Shown here: piece by piece, positions 7,133 through 15,361 of the stretch
How positions within the stretch are numbered: position 1 is the first letter of the stretch
Layout of the letters: each line of letters opens with the position of its first letter
Source of the DNA: Pseudomonas entomophila
Lineage (GTDB): Bacteria > Pseudomonadota > Gammaproteobacteria > Pseudomonadales > Pseudomonadaceae
Reading direction: 5' to 3'
DNA length: 64,000 nt
NCBI RefSeq assembly: GCF_029478665.1
Contig: NZ_JARPQB010000005.1
Coordinates: 1 to 64,000, forward strand
Notes under the pieces: model-generated
What the model was told of the DNA's origin: nothing
Database searches by the model: none
Seen by the model: the letters and a program-made list of their open reading frames with translations, nothing else
Made by a program: the position numbers and the translations under genes

Positions 7133-7723
7133 ATGTTCAAGGAGTTGGTGTTCACGCAGGAAGCTCCGACGGAAAACGATGCTTACGCCGGTGGCGGCGC
7201 TTACTTGCCCACGACCCTGGGTTGGCCGACGTCCAGTGATGGCGAGCCATTGATGCATCTGCTGGCGTTGCCGAGCCATTGGTTGGGTGACGCCGCTGCC
7301 AGGTGCTGGATATCGATCTTCATCCCGGTACAGACGGAGGGTGTGCCTAACTACCGAGCACTTCGTTATCAGGATGGGCGTTCACAGGCGGTGGTGTTGA
7401 GGTACGCAAGGCACGTTGAACTGCGCCATGGGGCCGATGCAGGGGGCGACCCTCCCGGCAAAGTCGTGCTCGTGCAAGTCGATGAGTGTGATGACGACGA
7501 GAACCTGGCTTCCAAGGTGGGTGGCGTCGATGCCTGGCTGCAGGCCCCGCTCGAACTACCGGGCGCTTATAGAAGGCTTTCGCTGTATGGCGGTGATCTG
7601 GACATGTCCTTGCCTGGGCACAAAGGCCTGCTCTGCGATGGCATGGGGTATCTGCTGTTGAGCGATGCATTCGTTGCTGGCGATACCGATGGCGTCAACG
7701 GCTTCTTCCTGCAACTTGGCTAG
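7133..7723 (+). CDS. DUF1963 (YwqG-like) protein
   Basis: A 196-residue protein. Start ATG at 7133 is chosen because AGGAGG lies 5 bases upstream; GTG 7112 would place that site inside the gene. LGWPTSSDGEPLMHLLALPS near the N-terminus and the late DGMGYLLLSD and GFFLQLG strands are typical of DUF1963, where a GYLLLLQ-type strand follows the glycine-rich part. Members occur in toxin-immunity neighbourhoods and elsewhere; the biochemical role is not known. Last same-strand gene of the island. Confidence 0.7.
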   Translation: MFKELVFTQEAPTENDAYAGGGAYLPTTLGWPTSSDGEPLMHLLALPSHWLGDAAARCWISIFIPVQTEGVPNYRALRYQDGRSQAVVLRYARHVELRHGADAGGDPPGKVVLVQVDECDDDENLASKVGGVDAWLQAPLELPGAYRRLSLYGGDLDMSLPGHKGLLCDGMGYLLLSDAFVAGDTDGVNGFFLQLG

Positions 7724-7803
7724 GCGAGGTGTACCAGCAAGCCAATGGCGTTTGATGCGATTGCCTGGGAGCCGGTGTGATTCCCCCCCAGGCACCGCGA
7801 CAC

Positions 7804-8073
7804 TCAGTGAGTCATTCCCAGCTCGGCGTCATCCATCAGCGCCTTGGCCAGTGCGCTCAGGTAATACGAGGCCCAGAGCAGTTGCGGCTTTTCTTCCATG
7901 ATCCCGGTGATGGTCAGGTCGCGCACGCAGCCCATCAGTTCCGAGGCCTGTTCACGGGCGTGCTGGCAGGGGATGCCGGGTTCGATGCAGAACAATGGGA
8001 TGGTCTGGCCTTCGCCTTGGTAGAGCTTGGTTTTGCCTGTGGTGGTGTTGGGGGTGGTTTCGTCTGTTGTCAT
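7804..8073 (-). CDS. DUF3077 family protein
   Basis: An 89-residue protein starting MTTDETTPNTTTG, with GGGAGA before the ATG. The body (LFCIEPGIPCQHAREQASEL, then a helix, then MEEKPQLLWASYYLSALAKA) is the DUF3077 pattern of small Pseudomonas proteins of unknown role. It is convergent with the immunity island and marks the return to host-type composition. A longer in-frame extension upstream reads through a REP sequence and is not believed. Confidence 0.75.
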   Translation of the reverse strand: MTTDETTPNTTTGKTKLYQGEGQTIPLFCIEPGIPCQHAREQASELMGCVRDLTITGIMEEKPQLLWASYYLSALAKALMDDAELGMTH

Positions 8074-8115
8074 TGTTTTGTCTCCCTGGATTTTTCGGGG
8101 CCTGGGCGGGCCCTT

Positions 8116-8185
8116 TCGCCAGCAAGGCTGGCTCCTACAGGTGAAACGCAGCCCTTGGTAGGAAGCCGGCTTGCCGGCGAACAGG
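8116..8185 (+). repeat. REP pair
   Basis: Two REP sequences in opposite orientation: GCCAGCAAGGCTGGCTCCTA followed by GTAGGAAGCCGGCTTGCCGG. Just upstream of the DUF3077 gene. The rest of 8074-8965 holds a short minus-strand open run ending at about 8240 (ending ESLRVLLE), which may be a gene remnant, and the long inverted repeat listed next; I see no intact gene. Confidence 0.8.
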
Positions 8186-8664
8186 GCCGGCAAGGGCTTA
8201 GTGCAGCGCACCGGCATCTGTACCTGGCTCAACGCTCATTCGAGCAGCACGCGCAGCGATTCGACTTCGTGCATCGACGCCGTCATCAGGATCGTGGCGG
8301 GGGACTTGGGCTGGGCCAGTCCCGCCTGCTGTCAAACAAGAAGGCGGCAGCTGTACATGGGTTGACAGACCGGTAGGCATCCCAAAACCCGGCGCACACG
8401 AAGTGCCCCACGCACAGCCGCCATAAGGGCAAGCCATGGGAATGAACCTAGGTCGGCCTGTCAAAACCGGTCGCTGATTTCGCAGTGACCGGCCGAGACT
8501 AGAGGCCATCTGGGAACACCGCAATGGCTCGGAGGGGGGCGGGAGTATGTTTGGGAAATGGACTACAAGAAATCGGCTTAACCTGATTTTTTTTGTGGTT
8601 CGTGGAGGAGATCGGCGTTGTGGGCGAGAGGGCCAGCCACAGAATCTTCAGCGCCTATCAGATC

Positions 8665-8884
8665 GAGCGCCGCCCGCGCGGCGCATCGCGGATGAATCCG
8701 CTCCTACGTTTGTTGCAACGTGCCGCACCTGCAAGGCCATGGTTGCCAGCCTTGGCGCATGGCGTGAGCCGAGCGGGGCGGCGGCAGCACCAGCCGAAAA
8801 ACCACAAGGCGGACAACCATGGCCTATCAGGCATGGCCACGGTAGGAGCGGATTCATCCGCGATGCGCCGCGCGGGCGGCGCTC
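8665..8884 (+). repeat. Long perfect inverted repeat built on REP sequences
   Basis: Positions 8665-8707 and 8842-8884 are exact reverse complements over 43 bp, including the REP core GCGGATGAATCCGCTCCTAC. Inside, AGGCCATGGTTG (8734-8745) and CAACCATGGCCT (8814-8825) are also inverted. The AAGGCGGACAACCA run before the right arm recurs before the REP at 60029, so the repeat unit is longer than the REP itself. No open frame fits the interior. Confidence 0.8.
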
Positions 8885-8965
8885 GGTTTGCGCACCACTA
8901 CAAATCCTCAGGCGGGCACCTGGTCGTCATCACCGACCCAACGGCTGATGACTCCGCATCCCCTC

Positions 8966-11275
8966 TCAGAACTCAACCGACGTCTGCACATACAACGTCC
9001 GTGGTTCCCCCACATACTTGCCCTTGTTGTTGTCATCGAACGAGCGGGTGTAGTACTCGCGGTTGAACAGGTTCTTCACCCCCACCGCCACCTTCAAATT
9101 CGACAACTGCGGCCCGAAGTCGTAGCCGGCACGGGTGCTCACCAGCATGTAGCCCGGAATGCGCCCGGTGCTGCCATCGGCGCTCTCGGCACCGGTGTTG
9201 GCGTTGTCGGCGTACTGGCTGCTCTGGAAACTGCTGTCCAGGTTCAACTGCCACGGGCCTTCGGTGTAACCCACGCCCAGCGTGCCTTTGTGGCGCGACG
9301 AGAACGGCACCTGGTTGCCCTTGTTCGGCCCATCCTCACGGATGGTGGCGTCGACGAAGGCATAGCCGGCGTGCACATCGAAACCGGCCAGGGCCGGGCT
9401 CAGGCCATCGAGGGCGTAGCGCACGCTGGTCTCGATGCCCTGGTGGCGGGTTTCGCCGCGGGCGATCACCGAGTCGTTGGTCTGGTTGCTTTCGTACTGG
9501 TTGTCGAAGTTGATCAGGAAGGCGCCGATCTCGGCCTGCAGGTCGCCATTGTCATAGCGGGTGCCGACTTCCCAGGTGCGCGCCTTCTCCGGCTTCACTT
9601 CGCCGCTGCTGACACGGTTGGGCATCTGGCTGTACTGCACGCTGCCGAACGAGCCTTCGGTGTTGGCATAGAGGTTCCAGCTGTCGGTCAGGTGGTACAT
9701 CACGTTCAACGCCGGCAGCGCGGTGTTGTAGCTGCCCTGGTAGCGCTGGCCGTTGAGCTTGTTGCTCTGCTCGGAGTCGATCATCTCGTAGCGCACGCCC
9801 GGGGTGATGGTCCAGCGGCCGATGTCGATGCGGTCGTCCAGGTAGATGGCGTGGGCTTCGGTGCTGCCACGGGTGTCGCGGTCGTTGCGGCTGGCGGTGG
9901 TGGGCAGGGCGCCGTTGACCGGCTCGCGGAAGCGCAGCTCGTGGCCGGCTTCGTTGACGTAGCGGTAGCCGATGCCCAGCTCGTGCCAGCTGTCGCCCAG
10001 GGCCAGGCCTTGCGAGAAGCGGGTCTCGATGCCGCGGACCCAGTACTCGCGTGGCGACAGCGAGACGAAGCTGCCCTGGTCGAGGTAGCCGCTGCGCAGG
10101 GTCTTGGTGAAGAAGCTGTTGACGCTGAACTGGCGGTCGTCCTGCTTGTAGTCGTAGCCGAAGTTGAACAGCGTGCGGCGGCCCCAGAACTTGTCTTTCA
10201 GGCGGGTCGACTGGTACGGGTCGGCGTCGAAGTCGGCAGTGCTCAGGCCACCAGGCATTTCGGCTTCGCCCTCGTAGTACTGGGCCATGGCATGCAGGCT
10301 GTTGGCTTCGTCTAACTGCAGCTTGCCCTTGAGCATCAGGTCGTCGATCTGCGTGTCGCTGTGTTCGCGCCAGTCGCTGCCGCGGGTGCCGGAGTAGAGC
10401 AGGGCGCCGCCCAGGCCGTTGGCGTTGGTGCCGCCGATCAGCAGGTTGGCGCTGTTCTTCAGGCCATCCTGGCTGGACGACGGGCTGATCTGGTTCTGCA
10501 TCGCCGCCTTGAAGGTGGCTTCCTCGGGGATGGCGCGGGTGACGAAGTTGACGATGCCGCCGACGTTCTGAGGGCCGTAGCGCACCGCGCCGCCGCCGCG
10601 CACTACGTCCACCGCGTCCATGTTGCCCAGGCTGATGGGGGCCAGCGACAGCTGCGGCTGGCCGTAGGGGGCGAAGGGCACCGGGATGCCGTCCATCAGC
10701 ACGGTGGAGCGCGAGGCCAGGCGGGGGTTGAGGCCGCGGATGCCGAAGTTCAGCGCCAGGTCGTGGCTGCCGGTGCCGTTGTTCTCGGGGGCGTTGACCC
10801 CGGGGATGCGGTTGAGCACTTCGCGGGCGCTGCTGGCGCCGCTGCGTTCGAAGTCTTCGCGGCGGACCACGTCGCGGGCGCCGGGGTGTTCGAAGACGTT
10901 GTCCTGGCGGGCCTCGGCCAGCCAGTCACCGACCACGGTCGAGGCGCCCAGCTCGACGGCCGTACCGTTGCCGCCAGTGGGCTGCGGTTGCAGGCTGTAG
11001 GCGTTGTCGGTTTCCCGGCGGGCTTGCAGGCCGCTGCCGCGCAGCAGGGCGTCGAGGCCCTGGCCGACGTCGTATTGCCCCTCCAGGCCCGGGCTGTCCA
11101 GGCCCTGGGTGATGGCCGGGCTGAACGAGATCAGCGCGCCGCTTTCGCGGCCGAACTGGTTCAGGGCCTGTTCCAGGGTGCCGGGGGCGATGTGGTAGTC
11201 GCGGGGTTCGGCGGCCAGGGCGAACGGCGCGGCGAGGATCAGGGCGAAGGCGAGCGGGCTGGGGCGCAGGGGCAT
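8966..11275 (-). CDS. fecA: TonB-dependent receptor, FecA type (ferric dicitrate-like)
   Basis: A 769-residue outer-membrane receptor. The signal peptide ends at ALAAEP. It is followed by an N-terminal signalling domain (YHIAPGTLEQALNQFGRES), a plug (VVRREDFERSGASSAREVL, DGIPV, RGGGAVRYGPQNVGG) and a 22-strand barrel closing with the terminal aromatic VQTSVEF. The signalling domain means it reports substrate binding to a FecR-type anti-sigma factor, and the fecI- and fecR-like genes lie just upstream on the same strand. The C-terminal end resembles Pseudomonas FecA, but the substrate cannot be proven from sequence alone. An A/T-rich run at 11349-11358 and a REP pair separate it from fecR. Confidence 0.85.
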   Translation of the reverse strand: MPLRPSPLAFALILAAPFALAAEPRDYHIAPGTLEQALNQFGRESGALISFSPAITQGLDSPGLEGQYDVGQGLDALLRGSGLQARRETDNAYSLQPQPTGGNGTAVELGASTVVGDWLAEARQDNVFEHPGARDVVRREDFERSGASSAREVLNRIPGVNAPENNGTGSHDLALNFGIRGLNPRLASRSTVLMDGIPVPFAPYGQPQLSLAPISLGNMDAVDVVRGGGAVRYGPQNVGGIVNFVTRAIPEEATFKAAMQNQISPSSSQDGLKNSANLLIGGTNANGLGGALLYSGTRGSDWREHSDTQIDDLMLKGKLQLDEANSLHAMAQYYEGEAEMPGGLSTADFDADPYQSTRLKDKFWGRRTLFNFGYDYKQDDRQFSVNSFFTKTLRSGYLDQGSFVSLSPREYWVRGIETRFSQGLALGDSWHELGIGYRYVNEAGHELRFREPVNGALPTTASRNDRDTRGSTEAHAIYLDDRIDIGRWTITPGVRYEMIDSEQSNKLNGQRYQGSYNTALPALNVMYHLTDSWNLYANTEGSFGSVQYSQMPNRVSSGEVKPEKARTWEVGTRYDNGDLQAEIGAFLINFDNQYESNQTNDSVIARGETRHQGIETSVRYALDGLSPALAGFDVHAGYAFVDATIREDGPNKGNQVPFSSRHKGTLGVGYTEGPWQLNLDSSFQSSQYADNANTGAESADGSTGRIPGYMLVSTRAGYDFGPQLSNLKVAVGVKNLFNREYYTRSFDDNNKGKYVGEPRTLYVQTSVEF

Positions 11276-11373
11276 GGGGCGGAGGTCCTGTGACGAGGGG
11301 TTCTGCCTTCTCTGTCACGCGAGGGTCGGGAAATGGCTCATGTGAATGAAAAATTTTTCGCGTAACGCTCTCT

Positions 11374-11460
11374 GTAGGAGCCAGCTTTGCTGGCGAACCG
11401 AGCCAACGCAGGTCTTGGATCCGTGCGTGGGGCTGTTCGCCAGCAAGGCTGGCTCCTACA
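11374..11460 (+). repeat. REP pair between fecR and fecA
   Basis: GTAGGAGCCAGCTTTGCTGG and its inverted partner TTCGCCAGCAAGGCTGGCTC flank about 38 bp. It sits in the 205-bp gap between anti-sigma and receptor genes, as does the pair at 16928-17013 in the second system. Confidence 0.85.
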
Positions 11461-11480
11461 GGGGAGGGTGGCGCGCCTGT

Positions 11481-12410
11481 TCAACTGGTGGCGGCTTCCA
11501 CGCTGACCCAGTAGCGGGTGAAGCGCCGCACCCGTACCGGCAGCGCCACTTCGAGCATGTCGAGGATCCGCTCGCTGTCTTCCAGCGGATACGAGCCGGA
11601 GATCCGCAAGTCGGCCACTCGCTCGCTGCAAGCGAGCTGCCCGAGCCGGTAGCGCGACAACTCGGCGAGAAAGTCCGTCAGGCGCATCTGCGACACCACC
11701 AGCATGCCGTCCACCCAGGCCGCGCGGTTGGGGTCCAGGGGCGCGATGGCCTGCCAGCCACCCAGGGCGAAGCGGGCCTGGTGCCCAGCCAGCAGGGGTT
11801 GGCCGGCGACGCTGGCCTGGCCGCTGAACACCGAGACCAGGCTGAAGCCGTCGAACTGGCGAACATCGAAGCGGCCCCGAGCCAGGTGCAGCTCGCCTTC
11901 GGCCGTGCGCACGCGCAGCGGGCGGGGTTCCTCGACCACGTCGAGCAGCAACTCGCCTTCCCGCAGGCGTACCAGGCGCTGTTGGCCATCGAAACGCACA
12001 TCGGCGGCGCTGCGGGTGTTCAGGTGCAACTGGCTGCCGTCGTCGAGGCTCAGGCGGCGGCGCTGGCCCACCGGGCTGCGGTAGTCGGCCATCAGCCCGG
12101 GCAGTGGATTGTGCTGTTGCAGGCCCAGCCCGCTGGCACTGGCCACGCCCACCAGCAGCAGGGCCTTGAGCGCCCGGCGTCGGGCTGGGGAGGGCGGTGC
12201 CTGCAGGGTGGCGTGGACCACCGGCGAGGCCACGCCGCGCAGGCGCTGGTTGACCTGCTGGATATGCGCCCAGGCGCGCTGGTGCTCGCTGTCGGCCTGC
12301 AACCAGTGCTCCAGGGCCTGGCGCTGCTGCTGGTCGAAGGCGTCGCCTTGGGATTCGATCAGCCAGTGCACCGCCTGCTCGGCGATCTGCGGCGAGAAAG
12401 TGGTGTTCAC
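11481..12410 (-). CDS. fecR: FecR-type anti-sigma/sigma regulator
   Basis: A 309-residue protein. The N-terminal DUF4880 domain (AVHWLIESQGDAFDQQQRQA, then HQRAWAHI) binds the sigma factor in the cytoplasm. A single membrane segment follows at about 90-110 (ALKALLLVGVASASGLGL), then a periplasmic FecR domain with YRSPVGQRRRLSLDDGSQLH. The GTG start overlaps the sigma-gene stop (GTGA), so the two are translationally coupled. It relays the signal from the receptor's N-terminal domain to the sigma factor. Confidence 0.88.
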   Translation of the reverse strand: MNTTFSPQIAEQAVHWLIESQGDAFDQQQRQALEHWLQADSEHQRAWAHIQQVNQRLRGVASPVVHATLQAPPSPARRRALKALLLVGVASASGLGLQQHNPLPGLMADYRSPVGQRRRLSLDDGSQLHLNTRSAADVRFDGQQRLVRLREGELLLDVVEEPRPLRVRTAEGELHLARGRFDVRQFDGFSLVSVFSGQASVAGQPLLAGHQARFALGGWQAIAPLDPNRAAWVDGMLVVSQMRLTDFLAELSRYRLGQLACSERVADLRISGSYPLEDSERILDMLEVALPVRVRRFTRYWVSVEAATS

Positions 12411-12901
12411 AGGGCGAAGTAGCAGCGCAGGGCTGCCTTGTTCAGGTAGCGCTTGACGGTGGCCAGCGAGATGCCCAGCTCGCGGGAGATCTCGCCCTGG
12501 CCCAGGCCATCGACCTGGGCCAGCAGGAAGGCGCGCTTGACCAGCGGCGCCAGGCCGTCGAGCAGGCGGTCGAGTTCGAGCAGGGTGGCGAAGATGATCG
12601 CCTTGTCTTCTTCGCTCGGCGCCACTTGCTCGGGCACCTGGGCCAGCGCCTCGAGGTAGGCGCGCTCCAGCTCCTGGCGGCGGAAGTGGTTGCACAGCAC
12701 GCGCTTGGCCACGGTGGCGAGGAATGCGCGGGGCTCGATCAGCTGTGGTGTCTCGCGGGCCTGGAGCAGGCGCACGTAGGTGTCCTGGGCCAGGTCGGCG
12801 GCGCTCTGCGGGCAGCCCAGGCGCCGGCGCAGCCAACCGGTCAACCAGCTGTGGTGGGCGACATAGAGGCCTTCGACGGTGGAAGAGAGGGCGCTGGACA
12901 C
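12407..12901 (-). CDS. fecI: FecI-type ECF sigma factor
   Basis: A 164-residue sigma-70 family factor of the iron-starvation group. Region 2 reads DLAQDTYVRLLQ and region 4 has LAQVDGLGQGEISRELGISL followed by TVKRYLNKA, a helix-turn-helix. It directs transcription of the adjacent receptor gene when the receptor signals. A Fur-box-like site lies 35 bp upstream, so the pair should be made only in iron shortage. Confidence 0.9.
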   Translation of the reverse strand: MSSALSSTVEGLYVAHHSWLTGWLRRRLGCPQSAADLAQDTYVRLLQARETPQLIEPRAFLATVAKRVLCNHFRRQELERAYLEALAQVPEQVAPSEEDKAIIFATLLELDRLLDGLAPLVKRAFLLAQVDGLGQGEISRELGISLATVKRYLNKAALRCYFAL

Positions 12902-12935
12902 CGATGCGACTCCGGCGCTGGCTAGCGCAACTGGA

Positions 12936-12958
12936 AGTAAGAATTGTTCGCATTGTAT
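12936..12958 (-). promoter_or_regulatory. Fur-box-like site upstream of fecI
   Basis: On the minus strand the run ACAATGCGAACAATTCTTAC resembles Pseudomonas Fur boxes of the GCGAATGATTCTCAT type. Position, about 35 bp before the fecI start, fits an operator. Match is imperfect. Confidence 0.45.
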
Positions 12959-13012
12959 TCATGCGGCCGATGTTCGGCAATTGCTGGCGACGTAAGGAGG
13001 GTCGGGATGCTT

Positions 13013-13095
13013 GTAGGAGCGGCTTCAGCCGCGATGAAGCCAACACGATGCAGGGCACCCGCTTCGCGGGTGATCGCGGCTGAAGCCGCTCCTAC
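13013..13095 (+). repeat. REP pair between divergent iron-uptake operons
   Basis: GTAGGAGCGGCTTCAGCCGC and its exact inverse GCGGCTGAAGCCGCTCCTAC, with a small GCACCCGCTTCGCGGGTGAT palindrome between. It separates the two Fur-box-like sites. Confidence 0.85.
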
Positions 13096-13118
13096 AGGTC
13101 CGAAGGGGTTTTGCTTAT

Positions 13119-13137
13119 GAGAATTGAAATCATTACT
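13119..13137 (+). promoter_or_regulatory. Fur-box-like site upstream of the DUF3649-PepSY operon
   Basis: GAGAATTGAAATCATTACT matches the 19-bp consensus GATAATGATAATCATTATC at 13 positions. It lies 30 bp before the first gene of the plus-strand iron operon. Confidence 0.55.
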
Positions 13138-13166
13138 ATTGCACCCCCATTCCCCGGACCTCCGCC

Positions 13167-13472
13167 ATGACCCGCAAAGCCGCCGGCCTCCCCCTGAGCT
13201 ATCGCCTGGCCGTGACCTCACGCAGCCTGGCCGCGCTGTTGGGCGGTTACCTGCTGGCGTCCATGGCCAGTGTCTGCATCACCCTGCTGGCACCCATGAG
13301 CCAGGTGGACGCGACCATGACCGGCATGATGCTGTCGTTCGTGTTCTACCTGCTGGCCTTCCTCTGGTGCTTCGCCTGCCGCAGCGCCTGGCGCGCCTGG
13401 CTGGGGGTGCTGCTGCCGAGCGTGTTGCTGGGGGCGATCAACGGCCTGGCCTACTGGATGAAACAGCCATGA
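13167..13472 (+). CDS. DUF3649 membrane protein
   Basis: A 101-residue inner-membrane protein with three predicted helices (about 25-45, 52-74, 78-96), the last ending in an AINGLAYWMKQP tail. DUF3649 proteins typically sit beside PepSY proteins and TonB receptors in Pseudomonas iron operons, as here. Its stop overlaps the next start (ATGA). Probably an accessory in siderophore iron release or reduction at the inner membrane; the precise role is unknown. Confidence 0.8.
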   Translation: MTRKAAGLPLSYRLAVTSRSLAALLGGYLLASMASVCITLLAPMSQVDATMTGMMLSFVFYLLAFLWCFACRSAWRAWLGVLLPSVLLGAINGLAYWMKQP

Positions 13473-15031
13473 AAGAAGGCTTCCGCCAGGCCATGGCCTG
13501 GCTGCACACCTGGACCGGCCTGATCTTCGGCTGGCTGCTGTTCGCGATCTTCCTGACCGGCACGTTGTCGTACTTCAAGGACGAGATCAGCCACTGGACC
13601 CAACCGGAAGTCCGCAGCCACGCGCTCGATCCCGCGGCCAGCCTGACGGCGGCGCAACGCTACCTGGAGGCCAACGCCGGGCACGCCAGCGGCTGGTTCA
13701 TCCGCCTGCCCAGCGAACGCGAGGCAGCGCTGAGCGTCGGCTGGCGCGACCCCGAGGCCGGTGGGCGTCGGGGCTTCGTCAGCAAGACGCTGGATGCGCG
13801 CAGCGGCCAGGAAGTCGAGGCCCGCGACAGCCGGGGCGGCGAGTTCTTCTATCGCTTCCACTTCCAACTGCAGATGCCGCACCCCTGGGGCCGTTGGCTG
13901 TCGACCTTCTGTGCGTTCATCATGCTGCTGGGGCTGGTGACCGGGATCATCACCCACAAGAAGATCTTCAAGGAGTTCTTCACCTTCCGCCCGGGCAAGG
14001 GCCAGCGCTCCTGGCTCGATGGGCACAACGCCATCGGCGTGCTGGTGCTGCCGTTCCACCTGATGATCAGCTACAGCAGCCTGGTGATCTTCATGTACAT
14101 GGTGATGCCGGCCAGCATCATGGCCAGCTATGGCGACAGCAACCGTTACTTCAACGATGTGTTCGGCCGCGACGAAGTGCCCAAGGCGGCGGCCCAGGCC
14201 GCGCCGCTGGTGCCGTTGGGTGAACTGTACGGCAAGCTGCAGGCCCAGGCGCCGGGCGCGCGCCTGGGCTTCATCCAGGTGCAGAACCCTGGCGACCTGA
14301 ACGCCCGCGTCACCTTCAACCGCGCTTCGTCCGACAGCGTGGCCTACCGGCGCAGCGCCAACTGGACCTTCGACGGCGCCAGCGGCGCGCTGCTCACCCA
14401 GGGCGCGCCGGAAAGCGCGGCGATGTTGACCTCGTTCACCTTCGTCGGCCTGCACATGGGCAACTTCGCCGGGCCCTGGTTGCGCTGGCTGTACTTCGTC
14501 TTTGGCGTGGCCGGCACCGCGGTGATCGGCACGGGCCTGGTGATGTGGCTGGGCAAGCGCCAGCTCAAGCACGCCAAAAGTGAATGCATGCCGGGCGAGC
14601 TGCGCCTGGTCGAAGTGCTCAATATCGCCAGCATGAGCGGCCTGATGCTGGGCGTGGCGGCGTTCTTCTGGGTCAACCGCCTGGTGCCGGCGACGCAGGA
14701 AGGGCGCGCCGACTGGGAGATCAGTGGGTTCTTCCTGGCCTGGGGGCTGTCGTTGCTGCACGCGATGCTGCGCCCCGGACGCCGTGCCTGGGGTGAACAG
14801 CTGGCATTGGGCGCGCTGGCGTTTGCCCTGTTGCCCGTGCTCAACGCGCTGACCACCGGCCAGGGCCTGAACCACTCCATTGCCGTGGGCGACTGGGCCA
14901 TGGCCGGTTTCGACCTGACCGCGCTGGGCTCCGGGCTGTTCCTGGCCTGGGCCGCGGGCAAGATGCTGCGCGCGCCCAAGCCGGTAGCCAAGCGTGCGCC
15001 GCGTGTCGCGAAAGCTGTGGAGGCGAGCTGA
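13469..15031 (+). CDS. PepSY-associated inner-membrane protein (siderophore reductase-like)
   Basis: A 520-residue protein. The start at 13469 is set by the ATGA overlap with DUF3649. It begins MKEGFRQAMAWLHTWTGLIF, the typical PepSY-TM start with HTWTG, and has further helices with conserved histidines (GIITHKKIFKEFFTFRPGKG, LDGHNAIGVLVLPFHLMIS, FVGLHMGNF). Family members in siderophore operons, such as FoxB/FpvG-like proteins, are linked to reduction or release of iron from the chelate. The last part has four more helices. Cotranscribed with flanking DUF genes. Confidence 0.85.
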   Translation: MKEGFRQAMAWLHTWTGLIFGWLLFAIFLTGTLSYFKDEISHWTQPEVRSHALDPAASLTAAQRYLEANAGHASGWFIRLPSEREAALSVGWRDPEAGGRRGFVSKTLDARSGQEVEARDSRGGEFFYRFHFQLQMPHPWGRWLSTFCAFIMLLGLVTGIITHKKIFKEFFTFRPGKGQRSWLDGHNAIGVLVLPFHLMISYSSLVIFMYMVMPASIMASYGDSNRYFNDVFGRDEVPKAAAQAAPLVPLGELYGKLQAQAPGARLGFIQVQNPGDLNARVTFNRASSDSVAYRRSANWTFDGASGALLTQGAPESAAMLTSFTFVGLHMGNFAGPWLRWLYFVFGVAGTAVIGTGLVMWLGKRQLKHAKSECMPGELRLVEVLNIASMSGLMLGVAAFFWVNRLVPATQEGRADWEISGFFLAWGLSLLHAMLRPGRRAWGEQLALGALAFALLPVLNALTTGQGLNHSIAVGDWAMAGFDLTALGSGLFLAWAAGKMLRAPKPVAKRAPRVAKAVEAS

Positions 15032-15357
15032 TGCTGAGTGTCGCCCTGATCGGTTTCGCCGGTTTTGCCGGGCTGTGCCTGGCCATGGAAAAGCATTTCA
15101 ACGAATTGCTCGGGCGCAAGCCCACGGCTGTTCAACTGCGCGTCTTGCGCTTCGGTGGCTGGGCCTTGCTTCTGCTGTCGCTGGTACTTGCTGTGTACGG
15201 GCGTGGCTGGGCGCTGGGGCTGGTGGAGTGGATCGCGGTGCTGATGGCCGGGGTCACCGTCTGGGTGTTTGGCCTGCCGTATCAACCTCGCCTGTTGCTG
15301 GGGCTGGCGGCGGCGAGCCTGGTGCTCGGGCCGGTGCTGGCCGTGCTGGCGGTGTGA
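15031..15357 (+). CDS. DUF3325 membrane protein
   Basis: A 108-residue inner-membrane protein with three or four helices. It starts MLSVALIGFAGFAGLCLAME and the ATG overlaps the preceding stop by one base (TGATG). DUF3325 partners PepSY-TM proteins in iron-uptake operons. Its separate role is unknown. Confidence 0.8.
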   Translation: MLSVALIGFAGFAGLCLAMEKHFNELLGRKPTAVQLRVLRFGGWALLLLSLVLAVYGRGWALGLVEWIAVLMAGVTVWVFGLPYQPRLLLGLAAASLVLGPVLAVLAV

Positions 15358-15361
15358 GGGC

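Noticed and set aside
8888..10315. 475-codon plus-strand frame opposite fecA
   Set aside because: Antisense to an unmistakable receptor gene; no independent support.
13124..15031. Longer PepSY gene starting at 13124
   Set aside because: The extension overlaps the whole DUF3649 gene in another frame; the ATGA-coupled start at 13469 gives the family N-terminus.
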